Source of the DNA: Capillidium heterosporum
Taxonomy: Eukaryota; Entomophthoromycota; Entomophthoromycetes; Entomophthorales; Capillidiaceae
Assembly (NCBI GenBank): GCA_016630905.1
Contig: WBMQ01000002.1
Location: forward strand, 3,087,262-3,151,261
Reading direction: 5' to 3'
Length of the DNA: 64,000 nucleotides
Under the pieces are notes generated by a model. That model was not told where the DNA came from. It ran no database searches and worked only from the letters and a program-made list of their open reading frames with translations. A program made the translations under genes and the position numbers. This document shows positions 46,053-57,394 of the stretch, piece after piece (the stretch's first letter is position 1; each line of letters begins with the position of its first letter).

Positions 46053-47150
46053 CTTTGCCGGACTATGGTTTTGAGTAAGCTAATGCCAATAAGGTTCTGT
46101 AGAATGATAAAGTGGTTTGGAGGCTTTTACCCATTTTAGTCATCTGCACTAAAATTTTTCTTCCCATTTCATTCGTCACCATCTTACCAAATTAGAATTG
46201 GCCAATGATGTTTGTGGGGTGCCATAATAGGCTTGCCTGCCTCCAATAATTCTTGGCAATTCTCTCATATAGGCAGATGGCATACATATCTATTTAACAG
46301 ACAGGATATCGTAGTATATGCATATGACTTTATTGACTGAATGATATCCTACAAGTACATTTTTCAGAAAATAACTGAACTAATATCTTTGTTCGGTTTT
46401 ACTTCACTCCATTTAATAGGTTTATAAAGAAAATGTAGGATAGATCGGAACAGTAGCAACAGAATATAAACTTTGAACCTATATCTATCACCAAAAGATT
46501 CCTTCATCTTGAGTTTCGATTGACTACTAGTCCATGGTAACAACCAAGATCTTGAAAACGAGCAATTTCTTTTTACTTGCCCAGCTCTCTAGAACAATGC
46601 TGTGGCTTGAACTCGGCAATCAACTTTTCCCAATTTGGAAGTACAATGAAAAAGCAACACAGTTGAACAACTTACTACCGAAAACTTGTAGTCTCAAATC
46701 CAACCCCAAGTTTATATACGACCAAGATTGCCGTCCCTTCAAGAATATAAAAGATATCCAACTGATGTTCGAATGCCTACATTAGAGGTTGAAATCATCC
46801 AAAGTTTAAAACCTAAATATAAATTTTTATGTGGGTTCCATTAAAATATCAATTAGTGGGTCATCCTAATTCCTATCAAAACGGCTCTATTTAGAATAAA
46901 CACTACCAATACTTGAACTTTTAAAGTATACTTTTGCCAATCCCTATACTTTAGAATCCAAGCTATCATTGGTATCGGTACCTATTTCCCTGAGGAAAGT
47001 ACATACTTTTGAAGCTGGCCTCAAGAAGTTTCATCTTTTTTACTTTTGTAAATACATCTCAACGTTACGATACACAAAGACGACGTAGCCAAATCTAATT
47101 AATTAATATAAAAGTACGTATACAACTTTAATTTTGATAGTTAAAAGGCA
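46053..47150. other. Intergenic, upstream of the mucin gene
   Basis: No supported gene; an 83-codon frame at 46534-46785 is unrecognised. AATATAAAAG near 47104-47113, about 40 bp before the ATG at 47151, may serve as a TATA element. Confidence 0.4.
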
Positions 47151-50100
47151 ATGCGACTGGCATCCCAACAGATTAGCTACTTGAGTTGGCTGGTGTTAGG
47201 GGTAGTTGCCGGCACAACTACAACTACGACCCAAGAAAGTTTACTTACGACCCAACTTCCATCCACTACATCGTCCCAAATACAACAAATTTTGAGTACA
47301 ACTGAATTGGCTAGCTCATCTATAGTACCTTCAGCCCCTACTATGCCCAATTCGACTCCATCCCTACCATTATCAACCTCGACCTCAACTTTGACGACTG
47401 ATACCGTAAATGCAGCTAATTATGCAGTTCCGACGAGTGCAACTACGCTTGCTATCAGCTCGAATGTACTTTCAACTTCTACATCAATTCTTTCGATCCC
47501 ATCAGCCAGCAGTTCTAGTGAACTACTATTAACAACTACGTCCATTCCTATTGAATCCTCGATTTTAATTCAAGCTTCGACTAGTACATCGCCATCAAGC
47601 TATCCGATAACTTCCGACATTGTAGTTTCCAAATTGATAGTAGAACCTATAACTACGGGAACCTTACTATTCAGTTCATCACTTGAAGTTCCACCGACTA
47701 GTTCATCATCTGATTATGGATTCAGCTCAATTATCATTAGCAGTTCAACGTATGTTAGTGTCCCAAGTCAAACTTTGGTTTCTTCAACCGTCACTTCCAA
47801 CTTCATACCAGAGCCGAGCCCATCATCATCTGATTTTGTCTACAATAGACCGAGTACTTCAACCACATCATCTGATGTAACTATCCAAAGTTCAGTTGTC
47901 CAATCCATTTTATCATCTAATACTTTGGAAAACTACCTATCAACTTCACCTTCTTTAGTATCAACTAGTACTGATGTAACTTTATCAAGTACTCCATATA
48001 CGCCCCAATCTTCAACTTTTACTCCAACTGAGCAGAGTTCAGCCTCATCTTTACCGATACCTTCAAATAGCCTCTACTATGGTAGTGAAAGCTCGATAGT
48101 TCAAGGATTTTCATCGAGTGTTCCAGTTTCTACTACCAGTTCAGTAGAACTATCGGTAGCTCCGACTACTACTTTTTTGGATCTGGAAAGTAGCTACCAT
48201 TGGGAAATTACTGCCAGCAGTCAAGTTACCATCGAATCAAGTCCATCATCCACTTTAACTTATATAGTTACGTCTAGCTCAGCTCAATCAGAGAACTCAA
48301 TTAATGATCTCTCATCCCAACCTATACCGCTAAGCCTATCCACAGATACTAGTTTTGTTCCAACTTCCGAAGTTCAAACTAGCCCCAACCCAACTCTACC
48401 TTTGGCTTCAAGTTCCCAAGCATTGGAACCAACTTTATCCAGCTACTCTACCTTATCTAAAACGACTCAGACATCCGATGCAGCACTGGTCTCTTCAACT
48501 GTTTTAGATTCAACACCAGTTTCAACGTTGCCATCCAGTCCTTTGGTAGAATTCAGCTATCAGGTGCCTGTAGGCTCTACATCAAATAAAAGCGGGGCAG
48601 TAGTATCCGCCTCATTCACAGCTGGTTCAACTTACCAAGCTTCTGAGGAACAATACCCTTCGTACCAGTCGGAAGTTTCAGATGAATCAAGTCAAGTTTT
48701 AGCTACCTCTACTGAAGTGTCGAAAGTTTCGGCTATCTCAAGTTTTGGAACTGTATCAAGCTCGCCATCGTTCAACTCGGATACAAAGGCCAGTATTTCA
48801 ACTTTATCAGTAAGCTCGGCATCCTCAAGCTCAAAAGTAGAATCAACTTACCTACCTTCCCTATCCGACAACACAGTGATTGAGCCTACCACTACCTACT
48901 ATCCTGAGAGCGGTAAGATGAGCTCAAGTGCCACCAGCTCATCTGAGCAGTTGTCGGCTCATACCAGTTCAGCTACAAGATCTGATTCTATGGCTTTAAC
49001 ATCCAGTCTATCTCAAGTAACTAATTCGAAAAGTAGCTTCCCCGGAAAGTTCACAGAGTCTGGCTTAATCTCTAGCTACTTGAACTCGATGATAGATCCG
49101 TCTGATCCAATTCCATCGACTTATCCGACTTTTGAAACTTTGGCTGTATCACCCACTTATGAATTTGAGCCTGAAGTTGAGCAACCTTTGACTACTTTAG
49201 AGCAAATGACCTTTACTACTACACCCACCCCAACTTTGACTAGTCCTTCAAGTGTTGATTTAACTACATCTCTACCATCAAGCGTTGTACCTAGTGCCAG
49301 TTCATCTTCCTTTGAGTACCAAACCAAAACTGATCTTTTGAGTGAAGCTACCCACACTTTGATCGAATCGGTCCCATCATCAGCTTTCATTTCAAAGGAA
49401 ACTTTGATCAATAGCTCAGATTATCAGCTGACTGAAGCTTCTTTAAGTTTGTCCATTTCAAAGCAAGTTACAGCTGCCACCACTTCACAGCCAACCTTTA
49501 CTAGCTTTGAATCAGTCGACCCTACTCCATCCTTATCGGTTAGTATTGAAACTAGAACTAGTTCAATTTCAACCGAATCAGTAGTACCATCGACTTTCTC
49601 GGTTCCAAAGAAAGTTTCAACTATAAACTCCAACGATCAACTCACTAGTGCAGCCTCTTCCTCCGTAGATCAAGAAATATACACATCAAGTACTGGAGCT
49701 ACCTTATCAATTTCATCTTCCAAAACTTCAACCTATTTAGAAGTTTCATCGACTGAAGTTACCTTGAGAACTGACAGCTCAACTTCTGTTCTTTTATCGG
49801 CGCCATTGTCTTCAACTCCCAGCACTAGCTTACCAAGTTCATCTAATAGGTCAATTGGATTCACTTCAGCTATAGTCGAAACCTATAGCAGTTTTGGATC
49901 GGAATATGCATCCCAGGACCAGTCCAATTTACCTACGGGTGTACCGAAGACTAAGACTTATACATCCACAGCAGCTGAAGAATCCAGCACTCCAACCAGT
50001 ACAACCAGTTCGAAAGCATCAACTAGTAGGCATAGGAACAACGATTTTATCAACGTCTTTGTCGATGAAAGCACAACTTCAGTCGTTCCCAGGCAAGCTC

Positions 50101-52544
50101 CTTTGACTCCAACCAGCTACTCGCAACCTGAGCCTAAATTTTCGCCTCAGCCTACCGACTCGGACGATCAACCGGAGAATCGTATGCTTAAGACGACCGC
50201 ACATGGAAATACCTTTGCTTCAAGTCCATTGGTGACATCACTACAAATATCTGGAGAAAGTGTATTGAGCTCCATGTCTTTGGAGCCTGGTGCCAATGAA
50301 TCGAATGTCGAAGCCCTAACCAGTATCATGGCAAGTACCGAGAGAAGTAAAACTACAGCTCTAGTTGAAGGTAATAGGGATGGGTCAAGTCTTGAAGTAA
50401 AAACCACTGCTTCAACTAAAATCATCCCAACCTTTACATCTTCCAGACCCAGCTCAAGTTCTCAAGCCGAAATTCATGAAAGTAGCCTGCCTATATCTAC
50501 TCTATCCCAGCTAAGGCCTACATCCACTTATGTAGAAGTCTCAACCAGTAAAAATGAAGCAATTTCAAGCTCGAAGCAGACTTTGAAACTCAGTTCTAGA
50601 CTGGTAGATAGTACTAAGAGATCAAATTTACCCAGCAGTAGTGAAGATGAGTCAGCTGAGCCTAGGACTTTGATAAGGCCCAGTAATTCAGTACAGAAGC
50701 CTTCGAATACAGTTGTACAGCCAAGTGGTAATGGAGTTAGTGACGAGCATAGTGAAACTCATATTTTGACACTGACAACCAACTACGAAGAAAGCCAATC
50801 CATTGTTTCTAAGACGGTTGAAGTTGAACTTCCCATCAAGACAAATACCGTTGGTATATCGAGCAGCCCCGTCCCTAAGCCCAATAGCAACTCAGTAAGC
50901 TCTATAATACATGGGAGTAAAGAAGTAGCTAGCTCTGTCCAGACTCTAGTTCTAACCTCGGAAGATGACATTGAATCTAAGAAGCAAAGTTCGACCAACG
51001 ACTATACCCACCAGCTACCAACTGAATCAAGTTTTGTATCTATCGATCTACGACCACTAGTACCAACTAGCAATGAAGATACTCCAACTCTTACCAATAC
51101 GATTGATATTCCAGGTACCAGCAATCCCATTTCAAAGTCCAATTTTGAGTCTATCCGTTCTAAAATTGAAAAGAGTGACGAAGTAGTTGGTTCCGTTCCA
51201 GCTCCAACTTCCTACCAGCTGCCGACGGTAGCTAGCAGTGGGGACGATAGTATCGCGTCTAGGAATTCGATTACTACTAACAGCTACATCCACCAATCGG
51301 CCCTGGAATCCAAAATCAGCTCTACAGAAACCGGTAACCAGTCAATCCAAACTTCTCAGCTGACAGCCAAGCCCGTAGCGACTGTGACATCAGATGAAAG
51401 TTCAAGTCAAACAAGAAATAGCTATCCTATGGGAACTCCTTTACTTGGCTCTGAACATACATCAGGCTTTAGCGGAGATAAATTTGAAGCTACTAGCTCA
51501 TTCGATCTCCTCTCCACATCCTCAGGTAGTTTGCACTCATCCGTTTCAACTGCCAGTTCCAACGGGTCTGATATCCCCAAGCCATCGGGTACTAGCATAA
51601 CAGTATCATCCAAGGGTGATTCGGCTCACAGTGCTACCACAGCTGAACTGATACCTAGTCCGACCTCCAGTTTGGTGCTTTCACCGATAGTAACTCCCGC
51701 AGTCCCTAGCATTGAAGTTCCATCTCTACCGACCCTAACGGTACCCCCACCACCACCCTTCAGTCGACCGGAGGAACCGCAGCACACCTTTACTATCAAC
51801 TTCAGCCCCCCACAGTCACCCCCACAGCCCACCGCTAACGCTCCAGCCGTACCTCCACCTGAAGAGAAACCTTACACTTACTTGGCTCCCGTCTACCTAC
51901 CCCCTGACGTTGAAGTTACCAAGGAGAAGGAGAAACCAATCAACGACCACCACCGTCAAGATACCTTGGATATGGACAGGCTGGAGATTTTACCCGATTC
52001 GGTACCTGGTTTAATCCTAGGCGACATCCCCACCACCAACTTAACTGGCTTACAGATCGTCCTACGCCTTGTCAACATCCCCTACTTGCCCTTACTTACC
52101 AATCCTGACAAGTCCAAGTACCTTATCAACGCTCTACCCCAAGATCTAGCTTACGTCTTGGGTTGTTCGCGCGATAAATTCTTGGTGACTAGTGTAGGTC
52201 CTCACGACAAGCTGAAGTTAGTTTCAGACAGTTCAGTCGATGTCAAGGTGCTCATTATGCAACCAGATGCCAAAGGGTTATGGGAGAAGTTGAACGACGT
52301 TGTCGAAGACTCCAAAAAGGTGGATATGACTTTGGTGCTGAGACAGCTGGATACCAAGCATATGAAGAATGAAAACCAGAATGTGCTCAAACGTACCGAG
52401 TTGGTCAACCCTATGAAGCCGTTTAGGATGAATTTGGAGCAGGGGGATAGTGGCTATAACTTCCCCATTGCCGTAGTTATGGTAGTTGCTATGGTTGTCG
52501 GTTATACAGGCATCACCGCCTTTACCTTTTGGAAACAGCTTTAA
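47151..52544 (+). CDS. Giant Ser/Thr-rich mucin-like cell-surface protein
   Basis: Intronless, 1797 residues. Signal peptide (residues 1-21, SYLSWLVLGVVAG) then a poly-Thr run. Residues ~22-1540 are very rich in Ser/Thr with scattered Pro, Val and Glu, without exact tandem repeats: a typical O-mannosylated stalk. A Pro-rich segment (~1540-1590: VPPPPPFSRPEEPQ) precedes a compact domain (~1610-1740, LQIVLRLVNIPYLPLL through LWEKLNDVVEDS), perhaps SEA-like. A membrane segment (~1771-1793) ends just three residues before the C-terminus (KQL). It resembles Msb2/Hkr1-like mucins in layout but lacks their cytosolic tail. A substrate for the GT15 enzymes nearby is plausible. Function unknown. Confidence 0.82.
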   Translation: MRLASQQISYLSWLVLGVVAGTTTTTTQESLLTTQLPSTTSSQIQQILSTTELASSSIVPSAPTMPNSTPSLPLSTSTSTLTTDTVNAANYAVPTSATTLAISSNVLSTSTSILSIPSASSSSELLLTTTSIPIESSILIQASTSTSPSSYPITSDIVVSKLIVEPITTGTLLFSSSLEVPPTSSSSDYGFSSIIISSSTYVSVPSQTLVSSTVTSNFIPEPSPSSSDFVYNRPSTSTTSSDVTIQSSVVQSILSSNTLENYLSTSPSLVSTSTDVTLSSTPYTPQSSTFTPTEQSSASSLPIPSNSLYYGSESSIVQGFSSSVPVSTTSSVELSVAPTTTFLDLESSYHWEITASSQVTIESSPSSTLTYIVTSSSAQSENSINDLSSQPIPLSLSTDTSFVPTSEVQTSPNPTLPLASSSQALEPTLSSYSTLSKTTQTSDAALVSSTVLDSTPVSTLPSSPLVEFSYQVPVGSTSNKSGAVVSASFTAGSTYQASEEQYPSYQSEVSDESSQVLATSTEVSKVSAISSFGTVSSSPSFNSDTKASISTLSVSSASSSSKVESTYLPSLSDNTVIEPTTTYYPESGKMSSSATSSSEQLSAHTSSATRSDSMALTSSLSQVTNSKSSFPGKFTESGLISSYLNSMIDPSDPIPSTYPTFETLAVSPTYEFEPEVEQPLTTLEQMTFTTTPTPTLTSPSSVDLTTSLPSSVVPSASSSSFEYQTKTDLLSEATHTLIESVPSSAFISKETLINSSDYQLTEASLSLSISKQVTAATTSQPTFTSFESVDPTPSLSVSIETRTSSISTESVVPSTFSVPKKVSTINSNDQLTSAASSSVDQEIYTSSTGATLSISSSKTSTYLEVSSTEVTLRTDSSTSVLLSAPLSSTPSTSLPSSSNRSIGFTSAIVETYSSFGSEYASQDQSNLPTGVPKTKTYTSTAAEESSTPTSTTSSKASTSRHRNNDFINVFVDESTTSVVPRQAPLTPTSYSQPEPKFSPQPTDSDDQPENRMLKTTAHGNTFASSPLVTSLQISGESVLSSMSLEPGANESNVEALTSIMASTERSKTTALVEGNRDGSSLEVKTTASTKIIPTFTSSRPSSSSQAEIHESSLPISTLSQLRPTSTYVEVSTSKNEAISSSKQTLKLSSRLVDSTKRSNLPSSSEDESAEPRTLIRPSNSVQKPSNTVVQPSGNGVSDEHSETHILTLTTNYEESQSIVSKTVEVELPIKTNTVGISSSPVPKPNSNSVSSIIHGSKEVASSVQTLVLTSEDDIESKKQSSTNDYTHQLPTESSFVSIDLRPLVPTSNEDTPTLTNTIDIPGTSNPISKSNFESIRSKIEKSDEVVGSVPAPTSYQLPTVASSGDDSIASRNSITTNSYIHQSALESKISSTETGNQSIQTSQLTAKPVATVTSDESSSQTRNSYPMGTPLLGSEHTSGFSGDKFEATSSFDLLSTSSGSLHSSVSTASSNGSDIPKPSGTSITVSSKGDSAHSATTAELIPSPTSSLVLSPIVTPAVPSIEVPSLPTLTVPPPPPFSRPEEPQHTFTINFSPPQSPPQPTANAPAVPPPEEKPYTYLAPVYLPPDVEVTKEKEKPINDHHRQDTLDMDRLEILPDSVPGLILGDIPTTNLTGLQIVLRLVNIPYLPLLTNPDKSKYLINALPQDLAYVLGCSRDKFLVTSVGPHDKLKLVSDSSVDVKVLIMQPDAKGLWEKLNDVVEDSKKVDMTLVLRQLDTKHMKNENQNVLKRTELVNPMKPFRMNLEQGDSGYNFPIAVVMVVAMVVGYTGITAFTFWKQL

Positions 52545-52932
52545 TAAAATTAATTGAATACTAATTTTTGATGATATTAGAGTGTATATATGTGGTATTG
52601 TGAAGAATAATATCGATACTTGATTATTTTTTATTTATTAGCTGATAAGATACGGTCAGATCTTTGATCTGATTCTCTTTGTTTTTATAGTAGTATTTTG
52701 TGAAGTCGAAAAGATCACGTACCTCTTAACAACATTCCAATAAAACATTAAAAATCGCAAGCATCAGTTTACATTCTACAAAGTATTTAATATCTTTAAA
52801 TATTTATTCAAGTAAATTAGCAAGGCCAATAAAACTTTTTTGTATCAACTTTGAATAATAAGGCACATGCCTACCTGTTGTTACTCATTCTTTTTAAAAG
52901 GCAATTTGAATCTATCCATTTTACCTAAAAAT
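52545..52932. other. Intergenic between convergent genes
   Basis: AT-rich 3' flanks of the mucin gene (+) and the FHA kinase (-); nothing recognised. Confidence 0.4.
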
Positions 52933-55034
52933 CTACTCTAAATGCGTTGAACTGGTAACCATTTCTGTCGTCTTGAAGAACTCTTCGTAAGTCTCGAAGC
53001 AATTCGCGTCGATTTTGGGATAGTGCTTCAATATGACTTCAAAATTCTTGCGGATCCAGTAGCTCTGCAACACTTCGGTGGAGGTCGGTCGTTCCTTTGG
53101 GTCCTTCTCGCACAGCTTCACTTGAGCTTTCTTGGCTAAACATTGTAAAATAAAGTTAAACAAGTAGTTGGAAGGGTTTAAAAAGTAATACTTTCGTCAG
53201 AGATGTTGCGCCAGGCCTTTGCCATGAAATCGAACTTTAGACTACGAACTTTGCTGTACATGGCTGAGATCAGATCTAGATCTTCATGCTTGCCATCCCG
53301 GTTCAGAGTCCGGAAGGGGAGGAGGCCTATATCCTTTCTAAGCCTCTAAAATTTGAACATAAAGGGTACCTTGGAGTAGAATGTGTAGGATGATCCCAGC
53401 TGACCAAATATCCACTTTAGAGGTGTAGGTTTCAACCTTGGGTTGATGGGTGCCTCCTGTCTGCAGGTCCAAGTTCGCCTTGTGGGCTTGAAAGATTTCG
53501 GGGGCTAGATACTCGTAGGTGCCACATAAGCTAGTCATTACTGCCTTACCAGTCACTTTGGCCAAACCAAAGTCGGTGATGTATATGTGGGGGTATTGGG
53601 TATTCGTCTTTATCAGGATGTTCTCGGGCTAGTAGTTCAGTTAAGTGATAGGGCTGACAGGTACCTTGATGTCTAACTACAGGTTAGATTTTTTCAAAAC
53701 TTTTAAAAGTACCTCGGTGGGCGATCTTACGGTCATGGATGTACTGAATATAGATTAGCATACAATACTTGGAGAGTAGTTTACTTTGAGTCCTTGGAAT
53801 AGCTGAAACATGATGAATATGGCCCGACTCTCACTGACCTTTTGTTCTGGCTGGCTGGTGATGTAGTCGTGGAGGTCCCCACCCGGTATGCTGGAATTCA
53901 ACGTTTAATTTAAACTAAAAGAGTAGGAGCTTACTAAGGTAGGATGATAAACATATTCTTGACCGACATTTTAATCTCCAAGGCGTAGACTATATGATGC
54001 TAAATGCTGCTTAGAATACACTTTTCAAAAAAACTTGCATATTTTATCTTTTTCAAAATATCAATCTCATCCCTATAGTTTATCTTGTCAAGGGTGTTGC
54101 CGACCTTGGCGTTGTTGATAACTTTGACCGCTATCTGCCTTCCCTCTGTTGGTACAAACCCAAATTTTACATGTCCGAACGCACCGCTTATAAGGTGTCA
54201 ATATCATTTTTAAAATGAAGTGGTTACAATCCTAACAGCTTGTCGGTGATACTGTACTGGTCAAAGTCCTTGAATAGATGAATAGAAGGTTGGGAATGAA
54301 AACTTACGACCACCTTGATTCCAGGGTATTCTTTTAGGTAGTGGATGGTGAAAGCTAATGGCTTTGATTAAAACTAGCGAATATTTTAGCAATGTACTGT
54401 ATAGCCCTTCTATAGAAATTAAAGATTTATCGGTCAGGTAGGAGGGCTTATCGTTAACCAAAGGAGTGGAGTCCACTTTAAAAGAGTTAGACCAGTTTAT
54501 ACTACATATGATTACCTAAGACTTTCCAAGTTCCTAGTTTCTTTAAACGATATTGAGTTGCAAACTTTAGCTAAGAAGTTACCTTGATGACTATCGGTGT
54601 AAGACTGCTGCCTTCAACATCTAACTTTATATCCATCAGTTGAAGTTCCATTAGCTTTTAGCGTTTACCGTATATATCGTCATATGTTCCCTTGAAACAT
54701 GCAGATCTTTCAATACGACATCACTAAACAAGCCATAAATGAAACTGAAAAATAACAATAGATTACTTTTTCTTATCTCTACCTACAGTTAGTGGTATAT
54801 TCCTACTGATTTTTGCATCTATAATTAATAAAAAGGTAAGGCAAAAATTAGATGCAAAAGTTTACAAAATTCCTCCCCATCTTTGAAACCGTGCAAATAA
54901 CCTATATCATCTTTGAAAAATTCGGGCATACTTATGTTGTTATCTAGTGGTTCTAGGTTGGTAGCTATCGATTCAAAGTCTGTTATAGTATCTTCCATAT
55001 TATCTACATGTCGATCGTCTTTGTTGAAAGCCAT
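52933..55034 (-). CDS. FHA-domain Ser/Thr kinase, CHK2 family (Mek1/Cds1/Rad53-like), 16 exons
   Basis: Exons (minus strand): 54866-55034, 54767-54818, 54669-54723, 54583-54624, 54516-54540, 54398-54475, 54308-54354, 54228-54268, 54035-54186, 53935-53989, 53785-53890, 53713-53743, 53665-53672, 53370-53628, 53192-53326, 52933-53135. All phases agree: 485 residues. FHA domain: PLTVGRDKKNDVVLKDLHVSREH, then VDSTPLVND. Kinase: GFGAFGHVKFG loop, IAVKVI, EIDILKKI, LPYIPGGDLHDYI, HRDIKPEN (built across an 8-nt exon), ITDFGLAK, GTYEYLAPEIF, DIWSAGIIL, and DPKERPT. The segment after EIDILKKI is a little short; a 45-nt intron there avoids a TAG. A phospho-Thr-guided checkpoint or meiotic kinase is inferred. 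No SQ/TQ cluster or second FHA. Confidence 0.82.
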
Positions 55035-57394
55035 GCTTTTGAAACTTTGTTGAACTGAAATTTCTTGCTGGTTAAACTGAAATTCTATCAAGCTTCTTTT
55101 ATTAGTTTTATTTTTAAATACTGGTTTGCTAGCAATTTACTAATTTATATAATTTTTCATTTAATACTTGGTTAGAAATACAGATAAAGTTACATTAAAT
55201 TTGCAAAGTGCTAGCAAACTAGTATTTAAAAATGGAGCTATTATAATGTAAAAAATCATTTTATGTAGAAAATTTTTAATAAGTCTTAATTTTAGATTAT
55301 TATTATTAAATTAGTAGTAACTTAATATATTTTTCAATTTTAAAGCCTTAAAGTTAAAACTAACTAGCTTATAACTAAATAGTTTTTTTAAAAGATTTTT
55401 TTATTAATAGCTAATATAAGAAAATTTTTCTAATTAGCTATAGCTTTACTTGATAGCTATAATTTAATTTTATATTTTAAGCTTATAGATTACTAATTTA
55501 GTATTAATTGTTTTTAAATTAATTTTAGTATTTTTTAGATTAGTAATAATTATCAAAAAATAATAGAATTAGTAGTACTAATAAATTACAAAAACTAATA
55601 ATTACTAAAGACAAGTTACCTATATAAAGCTTATAGTAAACTTGATAATAAATTAAATAATTATTAAATAAATATATTAAATAATTTAATACTTTTTTGC
55701 TATTAGTATAGTATAGACTTTTTATATAATATAAAACTAATAATTAGTATCCTTTTATAATAAAGTTACTTTAATCTAAATCAAATTGTAAGATTTAAAA
55801 AAATACTATTAGATCTAACTAATAATATGATAAGTAAGAAAAGCAAAACTAATATCTGCTATTATATTAGTAATAAAGAACTAGATTTTCTAAAAGGCAG
55901 GTTAGATAGCTAAATAAAAAAGATATATTATAAGAAGTACTTATATAATTATAATTACATTTTAGTTTTAAAAAAAGATTAAAAAAATATATAAAAGCTT
56001 AGGTATAGATTAGAGTTAAACTAGAAAAGACATATTAGAAAAAGGTTAAAAAATAGCTAATACTACTATATTAAAATTAAAGATAGAGATAGGCTAATAT
56101 ATTAATATTGGCTTAAAAGAGTTAATAGTATTAGTAATATTAATCACTTAAAAAAGGTAAAATCTAAAAGTAATAAGAATTATTAATAGGTTATAAAAAG
56201 TAAAAAAAATAGATGGATTAGATTATATAAAAATACTATACTAAATAAAAAGATAAGTAAAAAAAAAAGACTTTATTTAAAGTTATAAAATAAAATTAGA
56301 CTATTATAATAGTTATGGCTAAAAAGTAGAGTAAGTAATAACTATTAGAAAATAGTAAGGTAAAATATTATCAAAATATAGGCTTTTAGTAGTACTTTAA
56401 AGATTTAAATACCTTTTTAGTAATACTTGCTAAATATCTAAATCCTAATATTAAAATGCTATGCTAGTAATAACTAGAATTTCTAACTTATAGCTAAAGT
56501 TAAAAATATAGAAAAATAGTTAAAAATATCTAATAAGTTGTTGGGAAATATCTATAAAGAATACTTACTAATAGAAATTAACTAAGCAGTAATAGTAGCT
56601 AGTACTTTATAAATGCTAAAGAAGTTAATATAAAGGTTATATAGAAAGTGTAAGGAAATACTTCTAATTAGCTATAGCTTCACTTAATAACTAGAATTCA
56701 GTTTTACATTTCAGACACATAGATTACCAATTTGGTATCAATCCTAGTAATGCTAGAAGTTCTGTTCTCTTTAGTATAAATTAAGTGTTTTATTTAGCAT
56801 TGACTATCTTTAAATCAATCTTATCATTTCTAGGGTTAATGACAAATGCCCAGAAAACAAGAGGAATAGTATTACTGATGGATTAGGGAAAACATCAATT
56901 ACCAGTACATAAAGAACCAACTACTAAGGATAAGTTACCTATATAAGACCTATAGTGAACTTAGTAGAAGGTTAAGTTATTATTAAATAAATATATTGAA
57001 TCATTTGATATTTCTTCTGCTATTAGCATAATGTAGACTCCTTGCATAGTATAATTAAAAACTGATAATCAGCATTCTTTGACAGTAGAGAGTTATGCTG
57101 ATCTGAACTAAACAATAAAACTAAACCAAATTGATCTGAACTAAACCCTAGAACCCTCCTAAACTAATGAATCCAACTGTACTCCTTAGCCTAATAGTTA
57201 CTCTTAAAGTATTCCTATCCATCTACTGTCTCTGGATTAGGCTACAAGTACAAGCCTCCTCCTTATATAACCTTATGGTCAATATTCTTAGCCTTTATGG
57301 AGTCCTAGCTACCATTGCTTCTTAGCTAACCCTAGCTAATAAATGTTCCTTGTGAACATTTCCTAATAGTATAACAGCAAAAAGAAGAAAAGGA
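55035..57394. repeat. AT-rich region of decayed LTR-type repeats
   Basis: No coding frame survives. About 55412-55800 and 56649-57372 are direct repeats: AATTAGCTATAGCTT, GATTAC-AATTT-GTAT, AAGTTACCTATATAA, TTAAATAAATATATT in the same order. The right copy keeps G/C; the left copy shows mainly C to T and G to A changes plus deletions. The right copy begins near TGTAAGGAAAT and ends near ATTTCCTAA, roughly inverted, with a TATATAA near 57275, as in an LTR. So this looks like two LTRs, or one LTR and a decayed copy, around a 0.85-kb unreadable interior. No target duplication was identified. Confidence 0.5.

Noticed and set aside
49157-51832. Minus-strand frames opposite the mucin
   Set aside because: They are shadows of Ser/Thr-rich codon use in the long plus-strand gene.
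53985-54035. In-frame TAG in the kinase helix C region, suggesting TAG recoding
   Set aside because: A 45-nt intron (53990-54034) removes it and keeps the frame. Several well-supported genes here (PXR1, FUN30, gluconokinase, GT15 copy A) end naturally in TAG.
54516-54540. In-frame TAG in the FHA domain
   Set aside because: Using the acceptor at 54541 gives exon 54516-54540 and an unbroken FHA sequence.
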